Origin: CAZZNQ01 sp964655775
GTDB lineage: Bacteria; Planctomycetota; Brocadiia; SM23-32
Length of the DNA stretch: 64,000 bases
Direction: 5' to 3'
Assembly (NCBI GenBank): GCA_964655775.1
Contig: CAZZNQ010000001.1
Location: forward strand, 1-64,000
How positions within the stretch are numbered: the stretch's first letter is position 1; each line of letters opens with the position of its first letter. The notes under the pieces were generated by a model that saw nothing but the letters and a program-made list of their open reading frames with translations, was not told where the DNA came from and searched no databases. The translations under genes were made by a program, and so were the position numbers. Shown here in pieces: positions 8,589-18,500 of this stretch.

Positions 8589-9812
8589 TCATTCGCCGAC
8601 TCTATCCGCCACGGCGTCGAATGCGCGCCGGGCGTGTTCCATGATCATTGTCTCCAACCCCTCAGCCGCCGCCATCCGCGTCTCGTAGGCCCCCTGCTCC
8701 TGCGCAACGTCCGTCGGCAGGTAGCCGACGTACCCGTTGGCGAGCGAGACGACGGCCGTCTCCGCCAGAGGGCTGGCTTCCCGCAACATGGCGTTGAACT
8801 CGCTGAACAGTTCGCCCGGCAGGGAGACGAAGCCCAGGTCGCCCGCCCGCAGCACCATGATCTCGGTGCAGATCTCGTCGCCCGTGTTGCTGCCGGGCCT
8901 GCTCTTGCGCTTCATCGCGTCGCGCGTGCGGACGATGGTCCACGGCTCGACGTGCGAACGGACCGGCCCGCCAGGCACCGGAGCCAGGTCGCCGACGGCG
9001 TCGAGTACGACATCCGCGAGTGCCTGCCCCACCTCGCGGGGGTACTCCTCCCCGACCATGATGCAGACGCGCGGGTTGATGTTGGCCCCGCCGGCCTGCG
9101 CGAACAGCACCGTGCCGGCGACGTCCCTGCCTTCCACGGCGTCCTTCATGTAGCCGACGTAATCGGCGGAGATGGCCAAGCTGCTGGGCCCCAGGACGAC
9201 CGGATGGACTCCGTAGTTCACGAGCAGTCCGTCCAGCTCCCCGTCCGGGCGCCTGACACCCACCAGCAGCACGGCCGGGTCGAAGAATCCGGGATGCTCG
9301 CCCTCGGGGTCCTGCCACTCGTTGGTCCACTGCCCGTCCTCGCTCTCGATGCGCCGGTTCGAGCCGATCGTCGGCGCCGAGGTCCACGCGGTCTCGAAGG
9401 CGCCCGGCCGGCGTGCTTCGTAAGCATCGGCCACCAGCTGTGCCAGCGCGGCCTTAAATCCCTCCAGGTAATCGGCGTCGATCTCGGGGACCTCGTCCTG
9501 GCTGAAGGTGAGGGGACTCGGAGCGGAATGGGTGTGCGTGCCGGAAAGCAGAATCGAGTCCGCGGCCAGTCCCGTGCACTCGGAGGCCCGTTCCCTCACG
9601 TCCTGCACGTAATCGCCGGTGTAGCCGATGATGTCGCTGGTGATGAGCGCCCATGCGCCGTCTTCGCCCTCGCAAACCAGCGCCTCGGCCCGCAGCGTGT
9701 GGCCCAGGCTGTCCGAAGTGCGCGGTTTGTATCCGACAAGCGTCACGCCGACGGGTGGAGTGATGTCGGCCGTGGCGATTCCTATCTTCAGATTCGATTC
9801 GTTGGCAGGCAT
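8589..9812 (-). CDS. Neutral/alkaline ceramidase-like protein
   Basis: 407-residue protein matching the N-terminal domain of neutral/alkaline non-lysosomal ceramidases: IGIATADITPPVGVTLVGY at the start, the zinc-site segment LLSGTHTHSAPSP, and NYGVHPVVLG. True ceramidases are about 650-700 residues with a C-terminal domain; this single-domain form is common in environmental bacteria, where the substrate is unknown and may be an amide other than ceramide. No signal peptide is visible, so it is likely cytosolic. ATG at 9812 is favoured by GAGGG eight bases upstream over TTG at 9827. It is the first gene of a two-gene operon. Confidence 0.8.
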   Translation of the reverse strand: MPANESNLKIGIATADITPPVGVTLVGYKPRTSDSLGHTLRAEALVCEGEDGAWALITSDIIGYTGDYVQDVRERASECTGLAADSILLSGTHTHSAPSPLTFSQDEVPEIDADYLEGFKAALAQLVADAYEARRPGAFETAWTSAPTIGSNRRIESEDGQWTNEWQDPEGEHPGFFDPAVLLVGVRRPDGELDGLLVNYGVHPVVLGPSSLAISADYVGYMKDAVEGRDVAGTVLFAQAGGANINPRVCIMVGEEYPREVGQALADVVLDAVGDLAPVPGGPVRSHVEPWTIVRTRDAMKRKSRPGSNTGDEICTEIMVLRAGDLGFVSLPGELFSEFNAMLREASPLAETAVVSLANGYVGYLPTDVAQEQGAYETRMAAAEGLETMIMEHARRAFDAVADRVGE

Positions 9813-9866
9813 ACCGCTTTCCCTCAAGCCAGGAGTGTCACGGGGATTATTCCGTCGTGGACGGCC

Positions 9867-9895
9867 AGTATATCACCGGGCCGGCGGAGCGGCAA
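9867..9895 (-). promoter_or_regulatory. Promoter of the ceramidase-like/deacetylase-like operon
   Basis: On the minus strand, TTGCCG (9895-9890) and TATACT (9872-9867) are 17 bases apart, about 55 bases ahead of the ATG at 9812. It is divergent from the promoter at 9916. Confidence 0.6.
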
Positions 9896-9915
9896 CGCGC
9901 GCCGGGTCCGACGCG

Positions 9916-9943
9916 TTGATGCGTGGCGCGACGCCTGTATAAT
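9916..9943 (+). promoter_or_regulatory. Promoter of the YddG-like exporter gene
   Basis: TTGATG at 9916-9921 and a perfect TATAAT at 9938-9943 with a 16-base spacer; the predicted RNA begins about 27 bases before ATG 9977. Confidence 0.7.
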
Positions 9944-9976
9944 GCACCGCCTCACCCGATTCCCCGTGAGGAAGAC

Positions 9977-10930
9977 ATGGCTGACAGTTCACGCACGCTC
10001 AGCACGGCATCCGGTTTCCTGGCGATCGCCTTCTGGAGCACCACTGTGGGCGTCTCCCGGAGCCTGACGGAGCGTTTGGGCACGTTCACCTCCGCCGCGA
10101 TGATCTACACACTGGCCGGCGTGCTCGGCTGCGCCGTCCTCCTGCGGAGCCGCGCCAGCCGGCGCGACCTGAAGAGCCTGCCCCCGCTTTATCTGCTGGG
10201 CTGCGGGGCTCTGTTCGTGGCCTACATGGTCTGCCTGTACGTGGCCGTCGGCTTTGCAGCCGACCGCCGGCAGGTGCTGGAGGTGGCCCTGATCAACTAC
10301 CTCTGGCCGAGCCTGACGCTGGCGCTGTCGGTGCCGCTCTTGCGAAACCGCCCCCGGGCCGGGCTCGTGCCGGGAGTGGTGATCGCCATGGCCGGCATCT
10401 TCCTGGCACTGAACCAACGGGGAGGAACCACCCTGACGGCCTTCGCAGCAAACCTGCGCACCGGCGCCGTGCCATACGTCGCCGCACTCGGGGCGGCCGT
10501 CACCTGGGCGCTCTACTCGAACCTGAGCCGACGCTGGGCCGCTGAGGCCAGCGGCGGGGCGGTGCCCGTGTTCCTTCTGGCCAGCGGCGTGGTTCTAGCT
10601 GCGATGCGCGTCTGCATCGCGGAGGATACGTCGTTCGGCCCCCGCGCGGCGGCCGAGTTGCTCTACATGGCCGTGTTCCCGGCGTTGATCGCCTATGTGC
10701 TCTGGGACGCCGCGATGCGCCGGGGTAACATGGTGCTGGTCGCGGCCGGTTCGTACCTCACGCCACTGCTGAGCGTCGCGATCGGGGCACTGTACCTTGG
10801 GGAGCCTCTTTCCGCGCGCCTGTGGGCCGCCTGCGGGCTGGTCATCGCCGGAGCAGTCACCTGCAAGCTGTCGCTGGTGGAGCGGGAGCCGGAGTCCGAG
10901 GTAGAGGCTATGCCGGTCGATGGCGGGTAA
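9977..10930 (+). CDS. yddG: YddG-like drug/metabolite transporter (EamA family)
   Basis: 317-residue inner-membrane exporter with ten predicted helices in two EamA repeats. The first helix region (GFLAIAFWSTTVGVSRSL followed by AAMIYTLAGVLG) closely resembles YddG, the aromatic amino acid exporter whose structure defined the DMT fold. The second repeat ends with YLTPLLSVAIGALYLGEPLS, typical of EamA. Exported substrate is probably amino acids, by family. ATG at 9977 has GAGGAAG just upstream, and a strong promoter sits 34 bases before it. It converges with the glycoside-hydrolase-like gene. Confidence 0.8.
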   Translation: MADSSRTLSTASGFLAIAFWSTTVGVSRSLTERLGTFTSAAMIYTLAGVLGCAVLLRSRASRRDLKSLPPLYLLGCGALFVAYMVCLYVAVGFAADRRQVLEVALINYLWPSLTLALSVPLLRNRPRAGLVPGVVIAMAGIFLALNQRGGTTLTAFAANLRTGAVPYVAALGAAVTWALYSNLSRRWAAEASGGAVPVFLLASGVVLAAMRVCIAEDTSFGPRAAAELLYMAVFPALIAYVLWDAAMRRGNMVLVAAGSYLTPLLSVAIGALYLGEPLSARLWAACGLVIAGAVTCKLSLVEREPESEVEAMPVDGG

Positions 10931-10948
10931 ACGTGGCGGGGGGCTCCT

Positions 10949-12268
10949 TCAGCGGATCACGACCGCCCACGCCCCGTCGCCGGGACACCGCAGGCCCGTA
11001 CGGCGCCCCGCCTGGATCCGTTCGGGCCTTCCCCACCGCCCGGCGTCGACATCGTACCACCTCATGTCCAGCGTGCCCATCGCGTGGCTCAGGTCCAGGC
11101 AGACTCCGCCCCCGTTCGGGAAGTAGACGGCATACTGCCGACCGGGTTCGGCCAGACAGTACGCTTCGTCCTCACCGGCCTCTTCGAGAAGGTCGGGGCG
11201 GGGTTCGCATCGGTAGAAGACCACCGCGCCGGTGACGTCGCGCGCGCTGCGCAGTTGGCGACGGGCCCGCTCGCTGAGCCCGATGCCGGAAGGCGGCCGG
11301 TGGAAGCGAACCGCCGCGGCCCCGCAGAAGATGTTCCGCCAGAAACGCCGTACGCCCTCCGCCGCGTCACCGAACCTGCCACCGTCCGCCCCGTAGACCT
11401 TCACATTGTTCATCGGCCGCGGCGCGTCGGCGAGCCGACGCCAGACGGCAAAGGCGTTCGCGTAGTGCTGTCGGCCGCTCTGATGGTTGTTCTGCGATAC
11501 GTCCACGAAGGAGTATGTCTCGGGATGATCGAACGTCGCCGCATGCATCGGGTGAGACAGATCGTGCGGGTCCCACATCTCGGTCACGTGCACGCCCTTG
11601 CCTTCGCGCGCCGCAGCCGTGCGGACGTAGTCGGCCCAGTAGGCGCCCCACGCCGGCGAGACGGAAGTCTCGTTATCCATGCAATAAAGGACGTTGTCGT
11701 ACTGAAGCGCATAGCCGAGCACCCGGTCCACGAATCGCTCCTGGTACTCCAGCACGATCTGCAGGTTCTCCTCGTCGGGCACGGACCGGAAGAACGGGTT
11801 CTCGGTCTTGACCGGATGCGAGTCGACGGTCAGCGGCAGCCCGGATTCTTCGGGCGTGTAGTTGACGTTGTTGCGGGGGTTGAAGGGATTTCGGCGCCAG
11901 TTGTCGCGGTAGAAGTCGAAGGTGGCCCACAGCTCGATCTGCACGATGATGTCGCGGCGGCGCGTGTCCTCCAGGAAGGTGGCGAACCGCAGCCAGTAGT
12001 TCCTGTCCCACTTGTCCAGATCATAGAAGCCGCCGGCCAGTTGGAACGGCCAGGCGTTGCCCTTATCGCGGGAAGACATGGTGCAGCGCACGTAGTTGCC
12101 GCCGGCGGCCGTCAGGGCGTCCAATTGCGCGGCCAGGTCAGGGATCTGGAACAGGTTGTCCTCCACCGAACCACCCAGCAGCAGCACGGGCCTCCCCTTG
12201 TACCGCCAGTAGCGCGGATTGGCGGAACAGATGTCGATGCCCTGGGCGGGGGTCCTTGGTGCGGCCAC
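10949..12268 (-). CDS. Glycoside-hydrolase-like (beta/alpha)8 barrel protein
   Basis: 439-residue protein with the layout of DUF4038/GH140-like barrels: an opening strand (NPRYWRYKGRPVLLLGGS), the NYVRCTMSSRDKG segment, a region with many Trp and Tyr, VLYCMDNETSVSP carrying a candidate acid/base Glu, and HVTEMWDPHDLSHP carrying another acidic residue. A C-terminal beta-rich domain (PGRQYAVYFPNGGGVCLDL) resembles the collagen-binding-like domain of such enzymes. No signal peptide is seen, so it is probably cytosolic unless the start is wrong. GTG at 12268 is preferred: it has AGAGG upstream, and a TTG at 12322 would lie before the predicted transcription start. The substrate is unknown. Confidence 0.7.
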   Translation of the reverse strand: MAAPRTPAQGIDICSANPRYWRYKGRPVLLLGGSVEDNLFQIPDLAAQLDALTAAGGNYVRCTMSSRDKGNAWPFQLAGGFYDLDKWDRNYWLRFATFLEDTRRRDIIVQIELWATFDFYRDNWRRNPFNPRNNVNYTPEESGLPLTVDSHPVKTENPFFRSVPDEENLQIVLEYQERFVDRVLGYALQYDNVLYCMDNETSVSPAWGAYWADYVRTAAAREGKGVHVTEMWDPHDLSHPMHAATFDHPETYSFVDVSQNNHQSGRQHYANAFAVWRRLADAPRPMNNVKVYGADGGRFGDAAEGVRRFWRNIFCGAAAVRFHRPPSGIGLSERARRQLRSARDVTGAVVFYRCEPRPDLLEEAGEDEAYCLAEPGRQYAVYFPNGGGVCLDLSHAMGTLDMRWYDVDAGRWGRPERIQAGRRTGLRCPGDGAWAVVIR

Positions 12269-12323
12269 GCAGAAACCTCTATGGCGAACGGGAGCGCCGG
12301 GTCCGGTGCCCGACGGAACCAAG

Positions 12324-12352
12324 ATTGTAAGCTCACGAGGCGCCGCTGTAAA
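12324..12352 (-). promoter_or_regulatory. Promoter of the glycoside-hydrolase-like gene
   Basis: Minus strand TTTACA (12352-12347) and TACAAT (12329-12324), 17-base spacer. The predicted RNA start near 12317 rules out the upstream TTG start. Confidence 0.6.
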
Positions 12353-12378
12353 CCACTGCCGCGCCCTCGGGCGCGCTT

Positions 12379-12407
12379 TTGCATGACCGGACGTCGGCCG
12401 CTAACAT
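12379..12407 (+). promoter_or_regulatory. Promoter of the uracil-DNA glycosylase gene
   Basis: TTGCAT at 12379-12384 and TAACAT at 12402-12407 with a 17-base spacer, 28 bases before ATG 12435. Confidence 0.55.
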
Positions 12408-12434
12408 GGACGCGTCCCCAAGCGGAGAAGCCGG

Positions 12435-13076
12435 ATGCCCGATCGCCGACTGAGGAAGCGGCTCGAACTGGAGAAGATGATGGGGGTGGACGTCCTGCTC
12501 CGGCGCCCCGCCGAGCCCGACCGCCTGGAACTGATTGAGCAAGAGGTGAAGGCCTGCACCCTGTGCCGCCTGCACGCCGAACGCACGCAGGCCGTCTTCG
12601 CGCGCGGCAATCCGCACGGCGAGCTGATGTTTGTCGGCGAGGGGCCCGGCGCAGACGAGGACGCCACCGGAGTGCCCTTTGTCGGACGGGCGGGTAAGCT
12701 GCTGGACAAGATGATCTTCGCGATGGGATTGGAACGCGACGAGGTCTACATCACGAACATCGTCAAGTGCAGGCCCCCCGGCAACCGCGATCCCCGGGTC
12801 GACGAGGTCGAAAGTTGCTTCCCCTATCTGAAGCAGCAGATCGACGAGGTGCAGCCGCGCATCCTGTGCACGTTGGGTCGGCCGGCCGCCAACGCCCTGC
12901 TGGACAACACCCGGTCCATGGGATCCATGCGCGGCAGGTGGTTCCGATTCCACGGCACTCCGCTCCTGCCGACCTACCACCCCGCCTACCTCCTCCGCTC
13001 GCCCGGACAGAAGGGCAAGACCTGGGAAGACCTGAAGGAGATCATCCGGGCGTTGGTGGACGGAGCGCCGGTCTGA
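12435..13076 (+). CDS. Type-4 (iron-sulfur) uracil-DNA glycosylase
   Basis: 213-residue DNA repair enzyme that removes uracil from DNA. Motif 1 is GEGPGADEDATGVPFVGRAG, and the C-terminal PTYHPAYLLR holds the family HP motif. The four cysteines expected for the [4Fe-4S] cluster are present: C41 and C44 (CTLC), C112, and C128 fifteen residues later. The length and spacing fit family 4 UDGs of bacteria and archaea. ATG at 12435 follows GGAGAAG. The gene converges on the RNase HII-like gene with only three bases between the stop codons. Confidence 0.92.
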   Translation: MPDRRLRKRLELEKMMGVDVLLRRPAEPDRLELIEQEVKACTLCRLHAERTQAVFARGNPHGELMFVGEGPGADEDATGVPFVGRAGKLLDKMIFAMGLERDEVYITNIVKCRPPGNRDPRVDEVESCFPYLKQQIDEVQPRILCTLGRPAANALLDNTRSMGSMRGRWFRFHGTPLLPTYHPAYLLRSPGQKGKTWEDLKEIIRALVDGAPV

Positions 13077-13079
13077 CCG

Positions 13080-14048
13080 TCAACAGATGCGGATGAGTTC
13101 GCGTGTGTCGGTGCCTTCCGCCTGGAGCGCGGGTGCAATATCGCGAAGGAAGCGGTCCGCGTCGCCCCAGTAGCCGGCCGTCGGCCGCAGGCCCTCAAGC
13201 CGTTCCCCCCAGTACTCGTTGAATGCGTGCATGTAGACCTCGCGCACGTACTTGGCGGTCATCGAAGCCAACGCGGTCGGCACGGCAAGCGTGTCGGCCT
13301 TCTCCTTGAAGGCAATGACCATGCTCCGACAGTCGGCGGAGACGCGGTACACCGATCCGTCGCCGTCCTCCTGCAGGACGTCGCACGCACACTCGGGGAA
13401 AACGTCCAGCAGCAGCCGGCGGTAATAGGCGCGTCCGCCGTGCCGGTCCACCAGCACGAAGCACTCGCCGTCGCCCGAGATCCGCCAGAATTCCTGCAGT
13501 ATCGCCCCGCATTTCTGGAAAAGCAGGAAGGACTTGTTCCGCGTTCGGGAAACGAACCGGTTGAACTCGCGGGGGAACACCGCGCAGGTGCACAAGGCTG
13601 TCGGACGCACCTCCGCGCCGTGCAGCGCCCGGCGCAGCACCTCGCCCTTGCTCAGCAGCGCCGACCCGTTCGTTGCCAGCGGAAGCATCATCCCGTGGGC
13701 ACGCTCGAACCAGGGCATCGGTCGCTCCTCGCTCCGGCGCGGCAGTCCTGTGTGCGAGAGAGCGTCTGCCACGCGCCTCCCCCGCTCTTCGGCCAGCGCC
13801 TCCAGGAAACAGAGGACCGACTCCTCCAGCCTCCGGAGGCCCGCCGCAGGAGAGTACACCAGCTTGCTATCGTTGACCAGCAGCCGGCCATCGGCAACCC
13901 GTGCCTGGGGGGCGACGGCGTCGGCCAGCAGTTCCCACAGGATGCCCTCGCGTGGCTTGCACGGCATGCGGAAGGCCGTCCCCGCCACCACCAGGGGTCC
14001 GAGTTTGGGACCGTACCCCGCTTCGTCGATGCCCGCCCACATTACCAT
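13080..14048 (-). CDS. Enlarged RNase HII-like protein
   Basis: 322 residues. The first 20 residues contain AGIDEAGYGPKLGPLVVAG, the RNase HII motif with the first catalytic Asp-Glu pair; LLVNDSKLVY supplies the DSK motif, and ASMTAKYVREVYMHAFNEYW matches the C-terminal helix of RNase HII. Standard RNase HII is about 200 residues; the extra ~120 residues lie mostly between DSK and the C-terminal motif, including several cysteines. It probably binds RNA-DNA hybrids or related substrates, but activity is not assured. ATG at 14048 has GGAGG about ten bases upstream; TTG at 14072 is possible. A promoter (TGGACA-N17-TAGCAT) lies about 50 bases upstream. Confidence 0.75.
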   Translation of the reverse strand: MVMWAGIDEAGYGPKLGPLVVAGTAFRMPCKPREGILWELLADAVAPQARVADGRLLVNDSKLVYSPAAGLRRLEESVLCFLEALAEERGRRVADALSHTGLPRRSEERPMPWFERAHGMMLPLATNGSALLSKGEVLRRALHGAEVRPTALCTCAVFPREFNRFVSRTRNKSFLLFQKCGAILQEFWRISGDGECFVLVDRHGGRAYYRRLLLDVFPECACDVLQEDGDGSVYRVSADCRSMVIAFKEKADTLAVPTALASMTAKYVREVYMHAFNEYWGERLEGLRPTAGYWGDADRFLRDIAPALQAEGTDTRELIRIC

Positions 14049-14096
14049 CGGCGACGCGCCCTCCCGGCGCAAAGAACCAGGTTGCTTTGGCGGTCC

Positions 14097-14125
14097 ATGC
14101 TATGCGAGCGGGCGGTAGCTGTCCA
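14097..14125 (-). promoter_or_regulatory. Promoter of the RNase HII-like gene
   Basis: Minus strand TGGACA (14125-14120) and TAGCAT (14102-14097), 17-base spacer. Confidence 0.45.
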
Positions 14126-14253
14126 GCCGCGACGGCGGAAAGGCGCGGCATTTGCGCTGAGGGAAATCGCTTGAAATACGGCACGCAAGACGTTTTCCTA
14201 TACTGGTGAAGGAAAGGACACTACAGAGTCGGATGCTAACGGAGGGATATCGA

Positions 14254-14697
14254 ATGCCGGCCGAAGAAGACAACAACACGGACGAGCAGCAACCGCGCAT
14301 TCACGTGGACGAGGACTGGAAGAAGACCGTGGCTGAGGAGCGGGAACGCCTGCGCGAAGAGGTCGAGGAGAAACGAGCGCAGGCGGCGGAGGCCGGTCAG
14401 CAACTGCCGGAGCCGAGTATCCAGATGTTCATGGCCGGGCTGTTCACGCAGACGCTGGTCGCACTGGGGGCCATCGAGAATCCGATCACGGGCGAGCGCG
14501 AGGTCAACGAACCGGAGGCCGGCTATCTCATCGACACCATATCGATGTTGCAGAAGAAGATGGAGGGCAACCTCACGGCCGATGAAGACAACTACGTGCG
14601 TACGCTGCTTCACGACCTGAGGATGCGCTACGTGGCCCTGTCCTCCGGGGCCGCCGACGAGTCGGAGGAAACGCCCGAGGCGGGCGAGACGGCATAG
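14254..14697 (+). CDS. DUF1844 domain protein
   Basis: 147 residues: an acidic, helical N-terminus (WKKTVAEERERLREEVEEKRAQ) and a DUF1844 domain (FMAGLFTQTLVALGAIENP ... AGYLIDTISMLQKKMEGNLT ... LHDLRMRYVAL). The DUF1844 domain has no known function; it is common in Planctomycetota, Acidobacteriota and Deltaproteobacteria. ATG at 14254 follows GGAGGG by eight bases; a -10-like TATACT occurs at 14199 but no -35 at the right distance. It opens a same-strand run with the UVR-motif protein (51 bases later) and the large membrane protein. Confidence 0.85.
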   Translation: MPAEEDNNTDEQQPRIHVDEDWKKTVAEERERLREEVEEKRAQAAEAGQQLPEPSIQMFMAGLFTQTLVALGAIENPITGEREVNEPEAGYLIDTISMLQKKMEGNLTADEDNYVRTLLHDLRMRYVALSSGAADESEETPEAGETA

Positions 14698-14748
14698 AGA
14701 GCCGCGTTCGGAACAGCCGATGTCCGGACGGGCAGGAGGACGCGACAG

Positions 14749-15537
14749 ATGGACCTTTCGGTCATCACAGCCGGCTGGCCTTACGACGAGCACGAGGACG
14801 CACGCAACGTGCGCAAGGTCGTCGGCGTCGACGGTGAGGTCAAGATACAGGTGCGCGTCCGGAGCGGGGTAGTCCAATGGGAGGCGGACGGCCGCCCGGA
14901 CGGAGACAGACCGCACGGGTCGAAGACGGTGCTGGCCCACTGTCGGGCCCTGTTGGCGTCGAACGCGCGCGGTGGGCGCCAGGGCGCGGGAGCCGCGACG
15001 CTGTCCAGCGAACTGGTGTCCGAACTGGCCGACGAGATGATCGACTACTGCCGACGCAGCCGCGCCCTGAACCTGCTGGGCGACCACGCCCGCGCACTCA
15101 GGGACTCCCTTCACAGCCTGGCCATCCTCGATCTGCTGCGCGACGCCGGTCCCGACCACTCCGGAGAACTGCCTTATCAACGGTACCGGCCCAGCCTGCT
15201 TCTGGACCGCGCACGCGCCGAGATGCTCGTACACGTGCAGGCGGGCAGGCCGGCCAAGGCTCTGGAGGCCCTCAATAGAGGTCTGGACGACATGGAAGGG
15301 CTGCACGGACCGGACGGGGCCGACGAGGAGGCGGACGACGCCGCCCAACGCCAGGCCCTGATCGACATGCGCAGGAGCCTGCGCGAACGCTTTAACCTCC
15401 CGCTGGACGATGGCGAACTCCTGCAGAATCTGCGCGCCGAGCAGCGGCTGGCGATCCAGAAGGAGAACTACGAGATGGCGGCGCGCCTCCGCGACAAGAT
15501 CAGCATGGTGCAGCACCGGATGAGCGGACGCGAATGA
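14749..15537 (+). CDS. UVR (UvrB/UvrC)-motif protein
   Basis: 262 residues. An N-terminal region (~1-70) predicts beta-rich structure, a helical middle resembles TPR-like packing (LGDHARALRDSLHSLAILDLL, AGRPAKALEALNRGLDD), and residues ~225-258 form a UVR motif (LRAEQRLAIQKENYEMAARLRDKI), the coiled hairpin UvrB and UvrC use to bind each other. UVR motifs also occur in McsA and other adaptor proteins, so a DNA-repair role is not proven. ATG at 14749 has GGAGG eight bases upstream. The gene stands between a DUF1844 gene and a polytopic membrane protein gene, possibly one operon. Confidence 0.7.
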   Translation: MDLSVITAGWPYDEHEDARNVRKVVGVDGEVKIQVRVRSGVVQWEADGRPDGDRPHGSKTVLAHCRALLASNARGGRQGAGAATLSSELVSELADEMIDYCRRSRALNLLGDHARALRDSLHSLAILDLLRDAGPDHSGELPYQRYRPSLLLDRARAEMLVHVQAGRPAKALEALNRGLDDMEGLHGPDGADEEADDAAQRQALIDMRRSLRERFNLPLDDGELLQNLRAEQRLAIQKENYEMAARLRDKISMVQHRMSGRE

Positions 15538-15594
15538 CCGGCGTCCCGTCGCGTTCTCGCCGCGCACGGTTCGGTCTCCTGTCGAGGACATAGT

Positions 15595-18500
15595 GTGCAA
15601 AACGCCCCCCACGAGGACGACCGGGATGACCTGCCCCCGAGCCCTCGGACCGAGGAAGAGCCGGAATCCGACTACTGGCGGGGCGTGCATCTGGAGCTGG
15701 AGGACCCCGACGCCAGGCCGGGCGCGGGCTTTGAGGACGAGACGGTCGAGCGCCCAATAGCCGAGCTGCTTTCCCGCCGCCCGGCACGACCGCTTTCCCG
15801 CGTTCTGCCGGCGTGGCTGTTGTTCGGGGGATCTGTGTCGGCTGCGCTGGTCGCGGCGTCGCTGGTGCTGGCGCTGCTTGCGGGCGGCGCGCCGGTGGAA
15901 TGGCGCGCGACCTTCCTTGCGTTCTGCGCAGTCGTCGTGGTCTTCCTCGTGCGGCACTACCTTCTGAACGGCATGCGCCCGGGCGGCGCGTGCCGGCAGG
16001 CGTTGTGCCTGGGTGGGCTGGCGGTCACGACACTGACGGTGCTTGAGGGTGCCATCCGGTCATTCGAGATGTTTTTGGCCGGAGCCCCGGCCATCGAGTG
16101 CCTGGCCGGGCTGTTGGCCGTTTGCCTGTTGGGGCTTGCATCGGCCTGGACGCTCTACCGATGCATCCAGACGCGGGGCTGGGCCGGACGGGTGGTGGCC
16201 GTCTCCCTCGGCGTCGCCCTCGTGCTCGTGCTCGCACAGCCGTTCATAGGCTACGCCCTCCTGGGTGGCACCCCGCCCCTTCCCGCACTGCCCGGCAACG
16301 GACTCGCCTGCCTCGTGATGGCGGCAGCTTTCGGCCTGGGGCTGGCGGTCTGGCACACCCTGGCCCGACTCCAGAACACCGGCGCAACGGACAGCAAAGA
16401 CCAGCGCGTCTTGCGGGTGGTCATCGAAGTGGCCTGGGCGGTTCTGATGGTCGGGGCCGTGGTTGCGCTGACCCACACGCTGGCCGGCTCGGTCGGCTTG
16501 CCTGAAGCTTCGGCCGCCCTGTGGCGATTGAGTGCTGCCATTATAGCCCTGGCGCTTGCCCCCGTCGCAGCCATCGGGGCGCGGAACGCGTGGCGCTCTC
16601 GCCTGCCGCTCCAGGACGATCTTGTGGGCGCCGCCCATTTCTCGGCCGCGATGGTCGCGCTGGCTGCACTGGCGTGTCTGGGCCTGTGGACGGCCACCCA
16701 CCTGCCGGCTCCACGTGCGGAGCTCTTCATAGGCTGCGCGGCAATCCTGGCCGTGATGGTCGGGGCGTGGCTGGTCTATGACCGTGGCGACTGGGCGGGC
16801 CGATGGGGCCTGGTGCCCGCGATCGGGCTGGCCGTGGCCGCGATGTGCGCCCTGCCGGCTTTGCTGACGGTGACGGACGGGGCAGCGCAGCAAGGCGGCG
16901 CGCTCACGGCGGGCCTCGTCTGGATGTGGACGGTGCTTGTTGTGGTGCTGTCCTTCGGTGCGGCGGGCCTGGCCGTCAAGCGGATGCGCGCCCGCGCCAT
17001 GCAACCGGGGATGGCCCGATGGACCGACGCACAGATGCTCTGCACCGCCGGGCTGACGATCACGGGCCTTCTGCTCGCCGTCGGGTTCGCCCGCCTGGCC
17101 GGCGACCAGGCGTTGCGCAGCGCCATGGGCGCCATCCTTGCCTGGCTGCGCTTGGGCGCGCGAGACGCGCTGGCCACTCTGGGCCCCGCCTGGCTGGGTC
17201 CGCGTATTGCGGCCGCACTATCGGGGATGGGAGTTGCTCTCGCCGGTACACGCGGCACGGTGCTGTTGGGCGCGGTGTTGCTGACGGCGCTCGCCGTCCA
17301 TCTTCTAGCCGCCGCGAGGGTGCGGTGGAGCTTCTACGCACTCGCCGGGATTTGGGCAGCGGTGGTTCTGGCTTCCCTCGTCGGCACGGTTCTGTACTCC
17401 TCGCAGCTCATCTCACCCACACCTGCGCACGAGTTTGCGACGGCCCCCTTCCGCATCATGTCCCGCAGTTATTCGGCGCGGCTGGTCGTCCTGGCGGCAC
17501 TGGTGGCGCTGATCTTCCGATTTGGCGAAGCCACACGCAGCGTCGTGGCTCTGTTGAAGCAGCCGGCGGTCCGCTGGGAGTCGTCGCTGCAGGCGACCAT
17601 CGAGTTCGAACGGACGCCCGGGCTTACCCTCAGCCGCCACCTGGCGTTTCTGGTAAGAACGGGCGTCCTGGCGTCGCTGGCGGGGCTGGCGGTGGCGGTG
17701 CTGATGCTGGCGACGCCCCGCACGGAGAGTGCAGCCGGCCCCCTGCGCGCCCTGACGTCCGACTGGTTCCACGAGGTCGTCGTCTTCTGCACACAGATCG
17801 GCGCGACGGTCTCGGGGTGGGCGGGTTACGCGCTCTGCCTGGCGGTGGTGGTGTTCGTGATCGCCGCCTTGCACGAGGAGGCCCGGCGCGGGCGACGTTC
17901 GGTCTATCTGCTGGTCGGCACGCTCTGGGTTACGCTACTGCTCGGGCTCGGCGTCATGTTCCTGGCGCGCGTCCGCCCGCTGATAGAGCAGGTATCCGTG
18001 CCGTCCCTGGCGTTCCTCGTCGGGGCAAGCATGCTGCTGGTGATACTGCTGGCGACCGCGGGAGCGGTCCTCTACGCCGGCCTGTCCGGGGGCCGTGTCA
18101 TTGCCGACGGCGGGGCTTACGCCGGGGGGGATCCCGACCGACGCGAAGCCGCCCACAGCCTTGGCTCGCTGGGCCTTGCCGCGTGCCTTATGGCGGTGGC
18201 GCTGATGGTCTACGCCCTCTCGGCGTCCGTGCCCGGGCTGCGAGAAGCGGCCGCCGAACTGCCCGGCGCCCTGGCGAGGCTGGCCCGCGCACCCGTGCAA
18301 TGGCTGATTGCGCTGCAATTGAAGCTCGAATCGGATCGCAACGTCGGAATCGCGGCCGTCGCGCTCGGCGGGCTTTCGATGGCCCTGCTGGCGCTGCACC
18401 TTCTCTGTCAGCGGCCGTTGGCATGGGCGCGCACAAGCGTGTTCACCATCTGGTGCGCGGTAGTTCTGGCGGCCGTGGCCTGGCTGGGACACGCTGTCGC

